From a virus, in IMG/VR virus record IMGVR_UViG_3300022539_000610, positions 1-64,000 of that record: a stretch of 64,000 bases of DNA. One strand, given 5' to 3'. Under the pieces are notes generated by a model. That model was not told the DNA's origin. It searched no databases and saw nothing but the letters and a program-made list of their open reading frames with translations. The position numbers and the translations under genes were made by a program. Below, piece by piece: positions 38,527-46,364 of the stretch. Every line of letters begins with the position of its first letter. Positions within the stretch are counted from its first letter, which is position 1.

Positions 38527-39531
38527 TTAAATCTTTGACCAATACTCGTCAGGCATTTCTAAGGAAAGCTTAAGTGCCCCAACAGCACCTCCAAACTCAG
38601 GGTCCTGAGTGCACTCAACATTTCCACCTCCATAAGCCTCAAGGCCTTTTTCAACTGCCCGGTCTATGCCCCGGAGTCGTGAGCCCCCTCCAGCTATAAT
38701 GACATTATTACGTAGGTGCTCCTGAAAATCGGCATCAAATGAGCCTACCAGAGCCTGGACAGCTTTACAAATAGGATCGGTCATCTGGAGACAACAATCC
38801 TGCAAAAGTCCAGTAAGATCATAAGTTCCAGGTATTCCCTTCTCTGTTAACGTTACAATAACTTTTTCAGAAATTCCTACATAGCCATATTTCTCCTTGA
38901 GCCTTTGGATAATCTGAGGGGTTAACTGAACACCAGGATACAAGTTTAAAATAGCTTCGATAATTTTGCTGTCAAGGAAGTTCCCTGCAGTAGTGAGGGT
39001 AACTTGATCCCCCTCTTCTGGTAAGCTACCATGTATTCGACATGCATCCACTGTTCCTGCTCCCACATCAACCACCAGACACTCGTCAAACCTATCCATC
39101 CCATAGGCGACGGCAAAGGGCTCTGACACTATCAGAACCTTATCTACTAAGGAGCTACACAGGTCAACAAGAGCCTTTTTGTTATGTATACTTGCCTGAG
39201 CAGGTACTCCTATAGCAGCATAGATCTGGTCACCTTTCCTTTTGTCAGGAATAGCCTGGACAAGCATATCCCTTAAAATAAGGGTGGTTGCCTTGATAGA
39301 AGGTTCATCCTCCTTCATCACTCCATGCTCAAGGGGCCAGACCATGTTGAGAGCAAGCCGATTCTTTATTGCCTCCTGCCCCAGAAGGTAGTCTCCACCT
39401 TTAAGTCTTTTTCTTGATACTACATCCTTTGGGTATCCAATGCAACTCAGTGTTGTCAACCTTGCGCCTGTAGATGTTGCCAATGAAGTCCTGCTAGTCC
39501 CCAAGTCAAATCCGGTGTAAAAAATAGTCAT
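38527..39531 (-). CDS. Actin-like protein (MreB/MamK/ParM-type)
   Basis: 334 aa with the actin-fold phosphate loops: FDLGTSRTSLATS near residue 8, LVVDVGAGTVD near 150, and VIIAGGGSRLRGI near 280. These bind ATP in filament-forming bacterial actins. GTSRTS recalls MamK and MreB more than ParM, by eye. In phages, actin-like filaments can position or segregate DNA. No ParR-like partner gene is evident alongside. Confidence 0.82.
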   Translation of the reverse strand: MTIFYTGFDLGTSRTSLATSTGARLTTLSCIGYPKDVVSRKRLKGGDYLLGQEAIKNRLALNMVWPLEHGVMKEDEPSIKATTLILRDMLVQAIPDKRKGDQIYAAIGVPAQASIHNKKALVDLCSSLVDKVLIVSEPFAVAYGMDRFDECLVVDVGAGTVDACRIHGSLPEEGDQVTLTTAGNFLDSKIIEAILNLYPGVQLTPQIIQRLKEKYGYVGISEKVIVTLTEKGIPGTYDLTGLLQDCCLQMTDPICKAVQALVGSFDADFQEHLRNNVIIAGGGSRLRGIDRAVEKGLEAYGGGNVECTQDPEFGGAVGALKLSLEMPDEYWSKI

Positions 39532-39638
39532 TTTCTTTTTCCTCCTTTTTAAATTCTATTAGATTCAACTATCTGATTTTTCTTTTTTCTGTCACCTCTT
39601 GTGCCATAATATTAGGCTTGAGTAGCCAGTAAGGATTC

Positions 39639-40412
39639 TCATGCAATACTCGAACAGATACCAATACACTCAATTTCTTTTTCCTCTTTGCTGTCGTAAA
39701 AAGAGGACAATTCTTCACGTTCAATTCTTCCCCGAAATGCTTCTAGCGTTTCATCCTTAAAGAATGAAATGTCTTTACCTAAATATTGTCGCACTTCACG
39801 CTCTACACGCGCTCTGTCTGCATATACTTCTGGAAGTTTTTCATATAGAAGTTTCCAATGCTTCTTCCCTGCTCGAACACACCCACCGGAACAGTTGTTA
39901 TGTTTAAAGCCAAGTCTATACAATAGGGGTTCTTCTATCCCCACATTTCTTAAAAAGTCATTTATTTGTTCATTTGTTTTATTCTCTTGTATTAGGGGAA
40001 ATAAGAGTTCTGACTGTTTATCTTTTTTCATTGCCACCATTTGATAAACATCATCCAGTCTATTTGCTCTGTGGGTTTCACCAATTCCAATTCCAAAGAC
40101 TAAGGTGTCCCCATCTTTATAGAACCTCTGAAGCCTTTCTGCTTTTAGAATCCGTGAACAGAATGGCATACGATCGTTAGCTAAGGCATTATTATCATAA
40201 AACAACTCTTCTGGGCTTCTTCCATCTGAGTCTAAAGTTATCTTATGGTCAAAATAATTCTCTAAATCAGAGAGAAATCTATACAGATCAGGGTGTTCCC
40301 ATTTTGTATCGTTGAAATACAAAATGACATCTTCCTTCGGGTATTGTTTGAAAGTCCAATCAGCACACCATGCTGATGCCTTACCCCCGCTTATAGCTAC
40401 AATTACGCTCAT
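39639..40412 (-). CDS. PAPS-reductase-like PP-loop protein
   Basis: 257 aa. SGGKASAWCA near residue 8 is a PP-loop; PFCSRILKAERLQRF near 83 and NNCSGGCVRAGKKHW near 170 match the phosphoadenosine phosphosulfate reductase superfamily, including phage and phosphorothioation-linked (DndC-type) members. Substrate cannot be told. Its sulfur chemistry theme fits the APS kinase and sulfotransferases nearby, though a direct link is inference. Confidence 0.75.
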   Translation of the reverse strand: MSVIVAISGGKASAWCADWTFKQYPKEDVILYFNDTKWEHPDLYRFLSDLENYFDHKITLDSDGRSPEELFYDNNALANDRMPFCSRILKAERLQRFYKDGDTLVFGIGIGETHRANRLDDVYQMVAMKKDKQSELLFPLIQENKTNEQINDFLRNVGIEEPLLYRLGFKHNNCSGGCVRAGKKHWKLLYEKLPEVYADRARVEREVRQYLGKDISFFKDETLEAFRGRIEREELSSFYDSKEEKEIECIGICSSIA

Positions 40413-40443
40413 CTTTCAGTGTCTTAACAAGTTTCTCACTTGA

Positions 40444-40680
40444 TTAATCCTTCGGAAGGAGCTCTCCAAATATTGTAGAACGAACACTTTGGAAAGCATC
40501 TATATAACATGCAGCCATAGTCATTAATTTTTCTTCTCCCCCATCTAATGCAATCTTCTTCTTGCTTCTCCAATGTTTGATACTCCTGTCAAGGTACTCC
40601 ATAATAGTTTCTTTGTCAAAAGGAATTGTGTTACTCATTTTTACCGCCTCTCTAACAGGCGGTGGGTGTGGTGATGCCAT
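40444..40680 (-). CDS. Unknown 78-aa protein
   Basis: AAGGAG 7 nt before ATG 40680; a second start at 40638 is also possible. Helical, with EYLDRSIKHWRSKK. Unknown. Confidence 0.55.
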   Translation of the reverse strand: MASPHPPPVREAVKMSNTIPFDKETIMEYLDRSIKHWRSKKKIALDGGEEKLMTMAACYIDAFQSVRSTIFGELLPKD

Positions 40681-40691
40681 TTTATTACTCC

Positions 40692-41177
40692 TTAAACATC
40701 CAGTAGGTTAACTAAAAGTTTACATGCCTCAATCTCATCCTTTACCCAAGTGTGAACAGTAGCCTGTACAAAAGGATGCTGGCATCGGAGATCATTCCTA
40801 TGATCTTCATGTATTCCAATTACCATTTTCGCAGGATCGTCAAAGTACCAAGCCAACTCATAGATTGTCCCAATGGATGGCTCTTCAGGTGAGTAAATGT
40901 TCATGTTTGCAAGAGCAATAGTTGACCTCCTCACATGCTGCCTATCCTTATGAGGAAGGAGCCCCCAGACCTTCTGATTAAGAGCAATACTTAACCCGTT
41001 CTTTGAAATTCGACCATTTGTCAACACTTTCTGGTTCCATGCACTCTGACATGGATCAATGATAGTTAGATGACTATTAAACTTAGGTTCGTAATTAAAA
41101 AACTCTCTCACTCGCTTTCTCCACCTGTATGTTTCAGGATTTGTTGAAATCTGACCTGCTAAGTATACTATATACAT
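40692..41177 (-). CDS. Nucleoside 2-deoxyribosyltransferase-like protein
   Basis: 161 aa. The MYIVYLAGQIS start, the TIIDPCQS strand, and EPSIGTIYELAWYFD near residue 110 fit the deoxyribosyltransferase/DUF4406-type Rossmann fold, in which the Glu acts as nucleophile. Phage members are implicated in nucleotide salvage or in handling modified nucleotides. Confidence 0.65.
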   Translation of the reverse strand: MYIVYLAGQISTNPETYRWRKRVREFFNYEPKFNSHLTIIDPCQSAWNQKVLTNGRISKNGLSIALNQKVWGLLPHKDRQHVRRSTIALANMNIYSPEEPSIGTIYELAWYFDDPAKMVIGIHEDHRNDLRCQHPFVQATVHTWVKDEIEACKLLVNLLDV

Positions 41178-41207
41178 ACCTCCTCCTACAGTTTAGATTC
41201 TGATTTT

Positions 41208-41600
41208 TCAAACTTCCCTGATTCTTAAATTCTCCTCAATCAAAGCCTGAAAAATAGCTAGTTTCCCTTTATCGTCTACCCTTCCTATGGCTATGTTCAA
41301 AAGTTCACTTATGTTTTTTGAAAGACCTCCAAGCACCCCACCTTGTCGTATGGCATCTAATTCTTTTTGAAGCTGAGTGACTTTGGCTTTCAAAACCCTA
41401 TTCTTCTCAACTACTTTAAGGAACGAATCATATGGTACAGCCTTATGAAAGTAGATCCTCGGATCAGCCTTCAACTGCTTAAAATACTTTGGATTCGCCC
41501 CCGTACTGACAGACGTCTTGGGGTAGATACTAAGTAAAGTTTTAGCTGATATTCTTACCCGTACATTATAAGTATTAGGATTGTATATTGTTAAATACAT
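41208..41600 (-). CDS. Unknown 130-aa protein with coiled coil
   Basis: N-terminal beta-type domain (MYLTIYNPNTYNVRVRI) then a coiled coil at 65-85 (NRVLKAKVTQLQKELDAI) and a helical end. The layout suggests an oligomeric structural or binding protein. Unknown. Confidence 0.55.
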   Translation of the reverse strand: MYLTIYNPNTYNVRVRISAKTLLSIYPKTSVSTGANPKYFKQLKADPRIYFHKAVPYDSFLKVVEKNRVLKAKVTQLQKELDAIRQGGVLGGLSKNISELLNIAIGRVDDKGKLAIFQALIEENLRIREV

Positions 41601-41611
41601 TTCAGCTCTAT

Positions 41612-41812
41612 TTACTTGTTAGAGTTTTTACCAGTACCTGTACACTGTTGTCGTGTTTTTACCCATCCTCTTGTCTCTCTTCTACGTGGTCCATATGTAT
41701 GCAATCCAAGTTCACGAGCATTACTTCGATAGCCACGCCATCCATGTCGTGGAATTAAACCATTCTTTGTAAGCGTTACAGGCATCCAACAATCAGGACA
41801 TAGTATAATCAT
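41612..41812 (-). CDS. 66-aa Cys-containing basic protein
   Basis: LCPDCWMPV near the start and a basic, Gly/Arg-rich remainder with a late CTGTG. Possible zinc-binding nucleic-acid protein. Starts 12 nt after the preceding small gene region. Confidence 0.55.
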   Translation of the reverse strand: MIILCPDCWMPVTLTKNGLIPRHGWRGYRSNARELGLHTYGPRRRETRGWVKTRQQCTGTGKNSNK

Positions 41813-41820
41813 CTAAGAGT

Positions 41821-41988
41821 TCACTCTCTTCTACCTGAGTTAATACCATACTTCTTCTGGTAATAATATACTGGAGACAAGCCTATGTTTAGTCTTTGAG
41901 CAATAATACTTGGTGTTAACCCTTCCTTTGTTAACTTCCTAATACGTTCTATCTTTACCTCTGACAATTTACCAGATCGACCTGCCAT
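41821..41988 (-). CDS. 55-aa helix-turn-helix protein
   Basis: ATG 41988 with GGAG upstream. KIERIRKLTKEGLTPSIIAQ and RLNIGLSPVYYYQKKYG form a resolvase/homeodomain-like helix-turn-helix. Such modules often accompany homing nucleases; here it lies one gene from the IscB element. Possibly a transcription factor. Confidence 0.65.
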   Translation of the reverse strand: MAGRSGKLSEVKIERIRKLTKEGLTPSIIAQRLNIGLSPVYYYQKKYGINSGRRE

Positions 41989-42007
41989 ATCCATCTCCAA
42001 CGAATGT

Positions 42008-42745
42008 TTAAACTAATAAGGTTTTTTGTTTTTTCAAACTATCCCACATCTCATTTCCTTCCTGGGTACGAAAAGTAAGTTTGTTTGATTGAATAAAACG
42101 AGCCCTATCTACAATCTTACCAACAGGACGAGGTTTCTTAACTCCCAAAACACTGGCAAATTTCTCAGGGGTCACGATAATGTCTTTCCCTTCAATATAG
42201 TGAAACACATACTGAGGGTTGCTCTTATGTGCCTCATTAAACAACATAACTGAACGGTTGTAGTTTATCCAAATCTGCTCCAGGCATGTATAAGGATGAC
42301 CTTGTTTCCCTATCCACTGAATGTCTCTCTTCATCTTCCTTCGATAGAAAGATTGGATTATCTCAACAGGGTTTCTAAAAATTAAAACTATAGTGACTTT
42401 TTCCTTCGTATACTGTGAAAGCAAAGGGAGCCATGCCCATATACACAGAGAGTTAATAGGGGCCTTCCAGCCCCAGTTGGTAAAACAAGTTAGAGAGTTC
42501 TGAAGTTGAGCTTGCATTTCTTTCTTCACACTTGATGAAGGAGAGATGTCAGTGTGGTCAAATTTCAATCCATATCTATGCACACCACTGGAGCGAAGGA
42601 TCTTGTGAGAGATAGGTCTGTACTTCCTATTCTCACCCAGGAAGTCAATGGGAACACCTCCACTCATATCCACTCCACAATGGTGAAGGTATCGAGAAGC
42701 CAAAGATGTACCGCTTCCATGCATCCCGCAAAGGTAAAAAATCAT
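42008..42745 (-). CDS. Sulfotransferase-like P-loop protein
   Basis: 245 aa from ATG 42745, 5 nt after the iscB stop. The 5'-phosphosulfate loop is LCGMHGSGTSLA (residues 5-16) and the 3'-phosphate site is VLIFRNPVEIIQSFYRR (near 115), as in PAPS-dependent sulfotransferases. It would sulfate a glycan or similar acceptor. Its first 11 codons are repeated, with mostly synonymous changes, at 44227-44195 on the far side of the IscB element. The ribosome binding site is weak (GGGTATAAAAGCA), consistent with a rebuilt 5' end. Confidence 0.72.
   Translation of the reverse strand: MIFYLCGMHGSGTSLASRYLHHCGVDMSGGVPIDFLGENRKYRPISHKILRSSGVHRYGLKFDHTDISPSSSVKKEMQAQLQNSLTCFTNWGWKAPINSLCIWAWLPLLSQYTKEKVTIVLIFRNPVEIIQSFYRRKMKRDIQWIGKQGHPYTCLEQIWINYNRSVMLFNEAHKSNPQYVFHYIEGKDIIVTPEKFASVLGVKKPRPVGKIVDRARFIQSNKLTFRTQEGNEMWDSLKKQKTLLV
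42713..42745 (-). repeat. 33-bp imperfect direct repeat, right copy (sulfotransferase start)
   Basis: 26 of 33 bases match 44195-44227. Six of the seven differences are in codons that stay synonymous or nearly so; only Leu3-to-Phe3 changes the protein. Marks the probable right boundary of the IscB element. Confidence 0.8.
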
Positions 42746-42750
42746 TGCTT

Positions 42751-43932
42751 TTATACCCACACCAAAGTTCTGGAATGAAAAATCCAACTATCCAACTTTC
42801 CTACCACCCTATCAAAACCCCTTCCTGTAGAATCCTTTAAGCCGACAGAACTACCCCCATGCCATACTTCATAAATGCTATCAACTAATTTAATTAAATC
42901 CTTCGGTTGGTGAAAGTATCGTTGTTTTCTGATATTAATTCCATCTCTTCTCTGGATTTGCAATCGCCGATTATTCTTTCTTCTTTGGATTACACTGAAT
43001 GGTTTAGATCTAGTTTGCTTCGTTCCACTCGCTATAACGAAGGCATCATTTATATGTGACTTTTCCAAACCTAGATTCACTCTGTTTACTTTCGTTAAGT
43101 AGCCATACGTTCTTTCGATTTCGGGATACCATTTAGTGAATATACTTCTAATGATATTCATAAAAGAGGATTCTTTGTATTGTCTGGCCTTCTTCAACCT
43201 ATGTTCTAAATGTTGCTTATGCAACTTATCATGGCAACTCACATGAAGAAGGGCTCTGTTCTTGGGTCTATCTGTTCCCCCTTTACTTCTAGGTATGATA
43301 TGATGTAATTTCCATGGATCACTTTTCCTATATAGTTTACTACAGAGTTGACATCTACTTTTCTCTCTGGCTAAAACATACTCCTTTATGTTTTGGTATC
43401 CATACAAGTCCCCTTGCTGATACCCAGTGCCTTCGATGTCTGGATTTTCAAGTTTTTGGATATCAAAATTACCTAATTCAACAATTGTTTTAGATATAGG
43501 GAGAAAATCTTTTAACTTTTCTATGACTCTGAAATGGGTTCTAGTTCTCCTTTCTACTGAAGGGGGTAGCCAACCTTCTTTCCTTCTTCTATTGTTGAAT
43601 CTTGGTTCCCGATGTCTTAGTTTACCCCTACGATGCACTCGGTACATTCTACGATCGTCAAGTCGTCTTTTCGTATTACTGTCTACTCTCACCTCACCAC
43701 TAATTAGTTCTTCTTTCTTGGATACACAGGAAAAACCAATGTATTCATAGCCAGAGTCGATGCCGCAGGAAACATCCTGGGTATATTCCTTAGAATCATA
43801 AAGGAGCTGAATAGTGAAAGGTTTTCTCTTTACAACCTTTGCTTTGTCTTCTTTCAACAACAATCTGGCCACAACAGACCATGTTGGCATCAAAGGCTTT
43901 CCAGATTTTGATAAAACAAATACTTCTTTCAA
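42751..43932 (-). CDS. iscB: IscB RNA-guided nuclease
   Basis: 393 aa from TTG 43932 (GGAGG 5 nt upstream; TTG 43944 is in-frame but precedes that site). Domains in order: PLMP domain (SKSGKPLMPT, residues 8-17), RuvC-I (CGIDSG, Asp59), arginine-rich bridge helix (RRLDDRRMYRVHRRGKLRHR, 89-108), RuvC-II (VELGNF, Glu152), HNH (CQLC, HHIIPRSKGG near 210-219, Asn225, His234), RuvC-III (SHINDA, His293/Asp296) and a short C-terminal domain. All nuclease residues appear intact. IscB proteins, ancestors of Cas9, cut DNA with an omega-RNA guide, here encoded just upstream. Confidence 0.93.
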   Translation of the reverse strand: MKEVFVLSKSGKPLMPTWSVVARLLLKEDKAKVVKRKPFTIQLLYDSKEYTQDVSCGIDSGYEYIGFSCVSKKEELISGEVRVDSNTKRRLDDRRMYRVHRRGKLRHREPRFNNRRRKEGWLPPSVERRTRTHFRVIEKLKDFLPISKTIVELGNFDIQKLENPDIEGTGYQQGDLYGYQNIKEYVLAREKSRCQLCSKLYRKSDPWKLHHIIPRSKGGTDRPKNRALLHVSCHDKLHKQHLEHRLKKARQYKESSFMNIIRSIFTKWYPEIERTYGYLTKVNRVNLGLEKSHINDAFVIASGTKQTRSKPFSVIQRRKNNRRLQIQRRDGINIRKQRYFHQPKDLIKLVDSIYEVWHGGSSVGLKDSTGRGFDRVVGKLDSWIFHSRTLVWV

Positions 43933-43949
43933 ACTGTCCTCCAATTATA

Positions 43950-44210
43950 TACTCTACTTCTAAGAGTAGGTTGATTCCCTTCGTCAATGTTATCTTATGG
44001 TTTTTATTTACTACACTAAGACTTTCATCTTTATTTAATAGTAAATCGCAGAGTTCGGAACTAGGGAGGCATTCCGAAGTGCCTATATCATTCACAAGTA
44101 ACGTAGTACACGAAGTACTTAGACTAACCACCTCTTACGACATACATCACTGTATGTGCCTAAACCCCTGAGTTTATTAGGGTTTAGGTAGGTGGCTCCC
44201 ATGCATGCCA
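43950..44210 (-). ncRNA. Omega-RNA (HEARO) of IscB, with 5' guide
   Basis: Gene-free region upstream of iscB with an elaborate fold: CCACCT/AGGTGG (44190-44195 with 44128-44133) encloses CCTAAACCC/GGGTTTAGG and CATACA/TGTATG stems. Next come an AGTAC/GTACT hairpin and GGCA-CTTCGGAA-TGCC, whose loop TTCGGAA is complementary to TTCCGAA at 44060-44054, a pseudoknot. AT-rich stems follow down to iscB. Position and architecture match HEARO. The 16 nt before the scaffold (44210-44195) would be the guide. Exact ends are estimates. Confidence 0.87.
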
Positions 44211-44227
44211 CAAAGATAGAGGATCAT
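44195..44227 (-). pseudogene. 5' fragment of an interrupted sulfotransferase gene (and guide source)
   Basis: ATG 44227 overlaps the upstream gene's TGA as ATGA, the normal coupling here. It begins MILYLCGMHGS, the same P-loop start as the gene at 42745, then runs into the omega-RNA scaffold and stops. So the IscB element appears inserted after codon 11 of a sulfotransferase gene, and its guide is made of that gene's codons 6-11. Confidence 0.82.
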
Positions 44228-44469
44228 TTTACAAATGCTGGATGAATTGGATGTACTGCCTTTTCCCAATATAAATCTAAAGCTGCTACAAACAAGGAGT
44301 GCACTTTTTGAACCTCTTCTTCAGTCTTGTATGAAAAGAACTCAAACACTCCAGAACAATACTTAAATCCCCAAGTCCAATAAAATTTCTCTTCTTCAAC
44401 TGAGTACACATTCTGCACATGAGGAAGAACAGCATGATACCGATTGTCAATTTGAAATGTTGATTTCAT
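44224..44469 (-). CDS. Unknown 81-aa protein
   Basis: AAAGGAGATAAAA precedes ATG 44469. Mixed fold with FYWTWGFKYCSGVFEFFS. Its TGA overlaps the ATG of the interrupted sulfotransferase, so the two were one translational unit before the insertion. Confidence 0.6.
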   Translation of the reverse strand: MKSTFQIDNRYHAVLPHVQNVYSVEEEKFYWTWGFKYCSGVFEFFSYKTEEEVQKVHSLFVAALDLYWEKAVHPIHPAFVK

Positions 44470-44490
44470 TTTTATCTCCTTTCTAATAGG

Positions 44491-44574
44491 TGGTGGGTGA
44501 GAGAGGAATCGAACCTCTATGCTTTCGCAACGACTTTACAGGCCATGGGACTCACCACACTGTCCAACTCACCC
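44491..44574 (-). tRNA. tRNA-Tyr (GUA), CCA encoded
   Basis: 84 nt. Acceptor GGGTGAG/CTCACCC (7 bp), D-arm GGAC...GTCC, anticodon loop CTGTAAA giving GUA, a short class II variable arm (GC-GAAA-GC), T-arm AGAGG-TTCGATT-CCTCT, discriminator A and encoded CCA. Lies between two small genes, 17 nt after one and 2 nt before another on the strand. Confidence 0.9.
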
Positions 44575-44575
44575 G

Positions 44576-44710
44576 TTAGATTTGTTTTTGTCTTAGCAAC
44601 CATCTAAGAGGCTCTAATAATCTCCATAATATTCTGTATGCCCTTCCTCTAATCTTAATGTAGCCATATGTTTCTCCTGGTAACGGTTCCATTTTCGTTG
44701 CCATTCCCAT
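44576..44710 (-). CDS. 44-aa basic protein
   Basis: AAAGGAGGATAATA precedes ATG 44710, with a TATAAT-type promoter just upstream. Product is basic and helical (AYRILWRLLEPLRWLLRQKQ), possibly amphipathic. Ends 1 nt before the tRNA-Tyr gene. Unknown. Confidence 0.55.
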   Translation of the reverse strand: MGMATKMEPLPGETYGYIKIRGRAYRILWRLLEPLRWLLRQKQI

Positions 44711-44734
44711 TATTATCCTCCTTTCTCACCTTTT

Positions 44735-44740
44735 ATTATA
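44735..44740 (-). promoter_or_regulatory. -10-like TATAAT of the repeated promoter motif
   Basis: TCATTATAATAAAAGG on the minus strand, 25 nt before the gene at 44710 and upstream of tRNA-Tyr. Confidence 0.55.
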
Positions 44741-44751
44741 ATGATTTTGAC

Positions 44752-45348
44752 TTAGATTTCTAATCCCATTTTTCTGCCTACTTTTTCAAGATAGGAGATT
44801 ATTTTATTTACTGATTCCTCAATGGTTTCTTTATCAGTCGTAACTGTTATTTCAGGGTCTTGTGGTTCTTCGTATGGAGCAGAGATACCAGTGAATTCTA
44901 GGATCTCCCCGGCCCTTGCCTTTTTATAAAGACCTTTCATATCCCTCTCTTCACAGGCCACTAAGGTACATTTGCAAAAGATCTCTATAAATTCACTTTT
45001 ATTAGCCAGATCTCTTGCCTTTTTTCTATCTACCCTGTATGGTGATATAAATGCTGTCATGTTGATGACTCCAGCCTGACTAAAGAGATGAGCCACTTCA
45101 CCGATTCTCCTAATGTTTTCCTCCCGATCCTTGGGTGAAAATCCTAGGTCTCTGTTCAGACCATGCCTGATATTATCCCCATCTAAGACAAAGGTGATGT
45201 GTCCGGCCTCATAAAGCCTCTTTTCTACTTCAACAGCCAGGGTGGATTTACCTGAACAAGAAAGACCCGTAAACCACAGGGTAACTCCTTTTTCCCTATT
45301 GACTATAGGGTCATGCCATGTGATGTTTTGACTTTTTGGATTATCCAT
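44752..45348 (-). CDS. cysC: Adenylylsulfate (APS) kinase
   Basis: 198 aa. [11 protein letters not shown] (near 29) is the P-loop; [11 protein letters not shown] (near 56), [28 protein letters not shown] and the lid [20 protein letters not shown] follow, all typical of CysC. It phosphorylates APS to PAPS, the sulfate donor for sulfotransferases. No ATP sulfurylase is seen here, so APS would come from the host or from elsewhere in this genome. Three sulfotransferase-like genes lie within 18 kb. Confidence 0.93.
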   Translation of the reverse strand: MDNPKSQNITWHDPIVNREKGVTLWFTGLSCSGKSTLAVEVEKRLYEAGHITFVLDGDNIRHGLNRDLGFSPKDREENIRRIGEVAHLFSQAGVINMTAFISPYRVDRKKARDLANKSEFIEIFCKCTLVACEERDMKGLYKKARAGEILEFTGISAPYEEPQDPEITVTTDKETIEESVNKIISYLEKVGRKMGLEI

Positions 45349-45386
45349 TTCTTCTGGTAGCGGTTTGATATTGTCCTCCTTTCTTT

Positions 45387-45392
45387 ATTATA
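45387..45392 (-). promoter_or_regulatory. -10-like TATAAT before the APS kinase gene
   Basis: CTACTATAATAAAGAAAGGAGG on the minus strand; about 38 nt before ATG 45348. Confidence 0.5.
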
Positions 45393-45399
45393 GTAGTTT

Positions 45400-46266
45400 T
45401 CAAGTAAAATCTCTTAATTTTTCCCCTAATTCAATAGATGGGCGGACATCATCAATACCAAACCCTTTTCCATCTAAAATCCCTTGGTAAATCTCAGTGT
45501 GAAGATCCTTAAATGATCTATCAAGAGCAACTTTTTTTCCATCAATTATCATTTGACGAAAAGGTTGGAACCCCTCTGCACCATCTTCCTCGTTAATAGA
45601 GAGGAACAAATCTACTGCTGTCCTCTCTAATTGAAGGAGGCACTGGAGACTTCTATCTGTCCGTTTCTCAATACTAAATTCCTGCACAGGCCCAAACAAC
45701 CAGAGCAGTAAATCTAGAATGTGAGCTCCAATGTTCAATGCTAAACCTCCAGATTTCTTGATGTCCCCCTTCCAAGAAAAATCATACCATGGGCCACGAG
45801 GAGTAACATACTTCACAGTAACTAAACGAGGATAGAAATTATCTATTTGTCGCAATCTTTGTACATCTGGATGAAGCCGAAGTTGTAAAACTGAGTAAAC
45901 TCGTTGTCCAGTCTCCTGCTCCAACTGAGCTAAATAATCAAGATTCTCTGGGTTAATAGAAAGAGGCTTCTCACAGATCACATCACACCCCAGTTTCATA
46001 CCAAACCGACTGTGGGCCTCATGTAAGTAGTTAGGTGAGCAGACCGAAACATAATCGATCTGCTGTTTTGTACCCCTCAGTTTATTAACATATCTATCAA
46101 AAGCATCAAACTGAGTAAAGAAATTACATTTAGGAAAATAGCTATCAAGGATACCAACAGAGTCGTTAGGGTCAATAGCAGTAACTAACACGTTTCCTGT
46201 GTCCCGGATAGCCTTCATGTGTTTGGGCGCTATGAAACCGGCAGCTCCTATTAGAGCAAAATTCAT
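45400..46266 (-). CDS. Gfo/Idh/MocA-family sugar dehydrogenase
   Basis: 288 aa. Rossmann start FALIGAAGFIAPKH, YVSVCSPNYLHEAH and the catalytic-lysine motif CEKPLSINPENL (near 98) define the family. The size and context fit WlbA/WbpB-type nucleotide-sugar 3-dehydrogenases that supply 3-keto sugars to a DegT aminotransferase, such as the one at 49.3 kb. Exact substrate not determinable. Confidence 0.8.
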   Translation of the reverse strand: MNFALIGAAGFIAPKHMKAIRDTGNVLVTAIDPNDSVGILDSYFPKCNFFTQFDAFDRYVNKLRGTKQQIDYVSVCSPNYLHEAHSRFGMKLGCDVICEKPLSINPENLDYLAQLEQETGQRVYSVLQLRLHPDVQRLRQIDNFYPRLVTVKYVTPRGPWYDFSWKGDIKKSGGLALNIGAHILDLLLWLFGPVQEFSIEKRTDRSLQCLLQLERTAVDLFLSINEEDGAEGFQPFRQMIIDGKKVALDRSFKDLHTEIYQGILDGKGFGIDDVRPSIELGEKLRDFT

Positions 46267-46364
46267 CTTACTCCTCCTATACCACCGACAGCTTGTTGTG
46301 GGTTTGCTTCTACACGCACATTAGTTGCTTTCGCATATGCTCTCAGATAATCACTACTTTTCAT
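46263..46364 (-). CDS. 33-aa frame coupled on both sides
   Basis: ATG 46364 overlaps the upstream TGA (ATGA) and its own TGA overlaps the next ATG. The product (SSDYLRAYAKATNVRVEANP) is hydrophilic, and its end also encodes the AGGAGG site for the next gene. Possibly a small real protein, possibly a coupling frame. Confidence 0.45.
   Translation of the reverse strand: MKSSDYLRAYAKATNVRVEANPQQAVGGIGGVR

Noticed and set aside
43796-44131. 111-aa minus-strand frame overlapping the start of iscB and the omega-RNA
   Set aside because: It has no ribosome binding site, spans the structured RNA, and overlaps the well-supported iscB frame.
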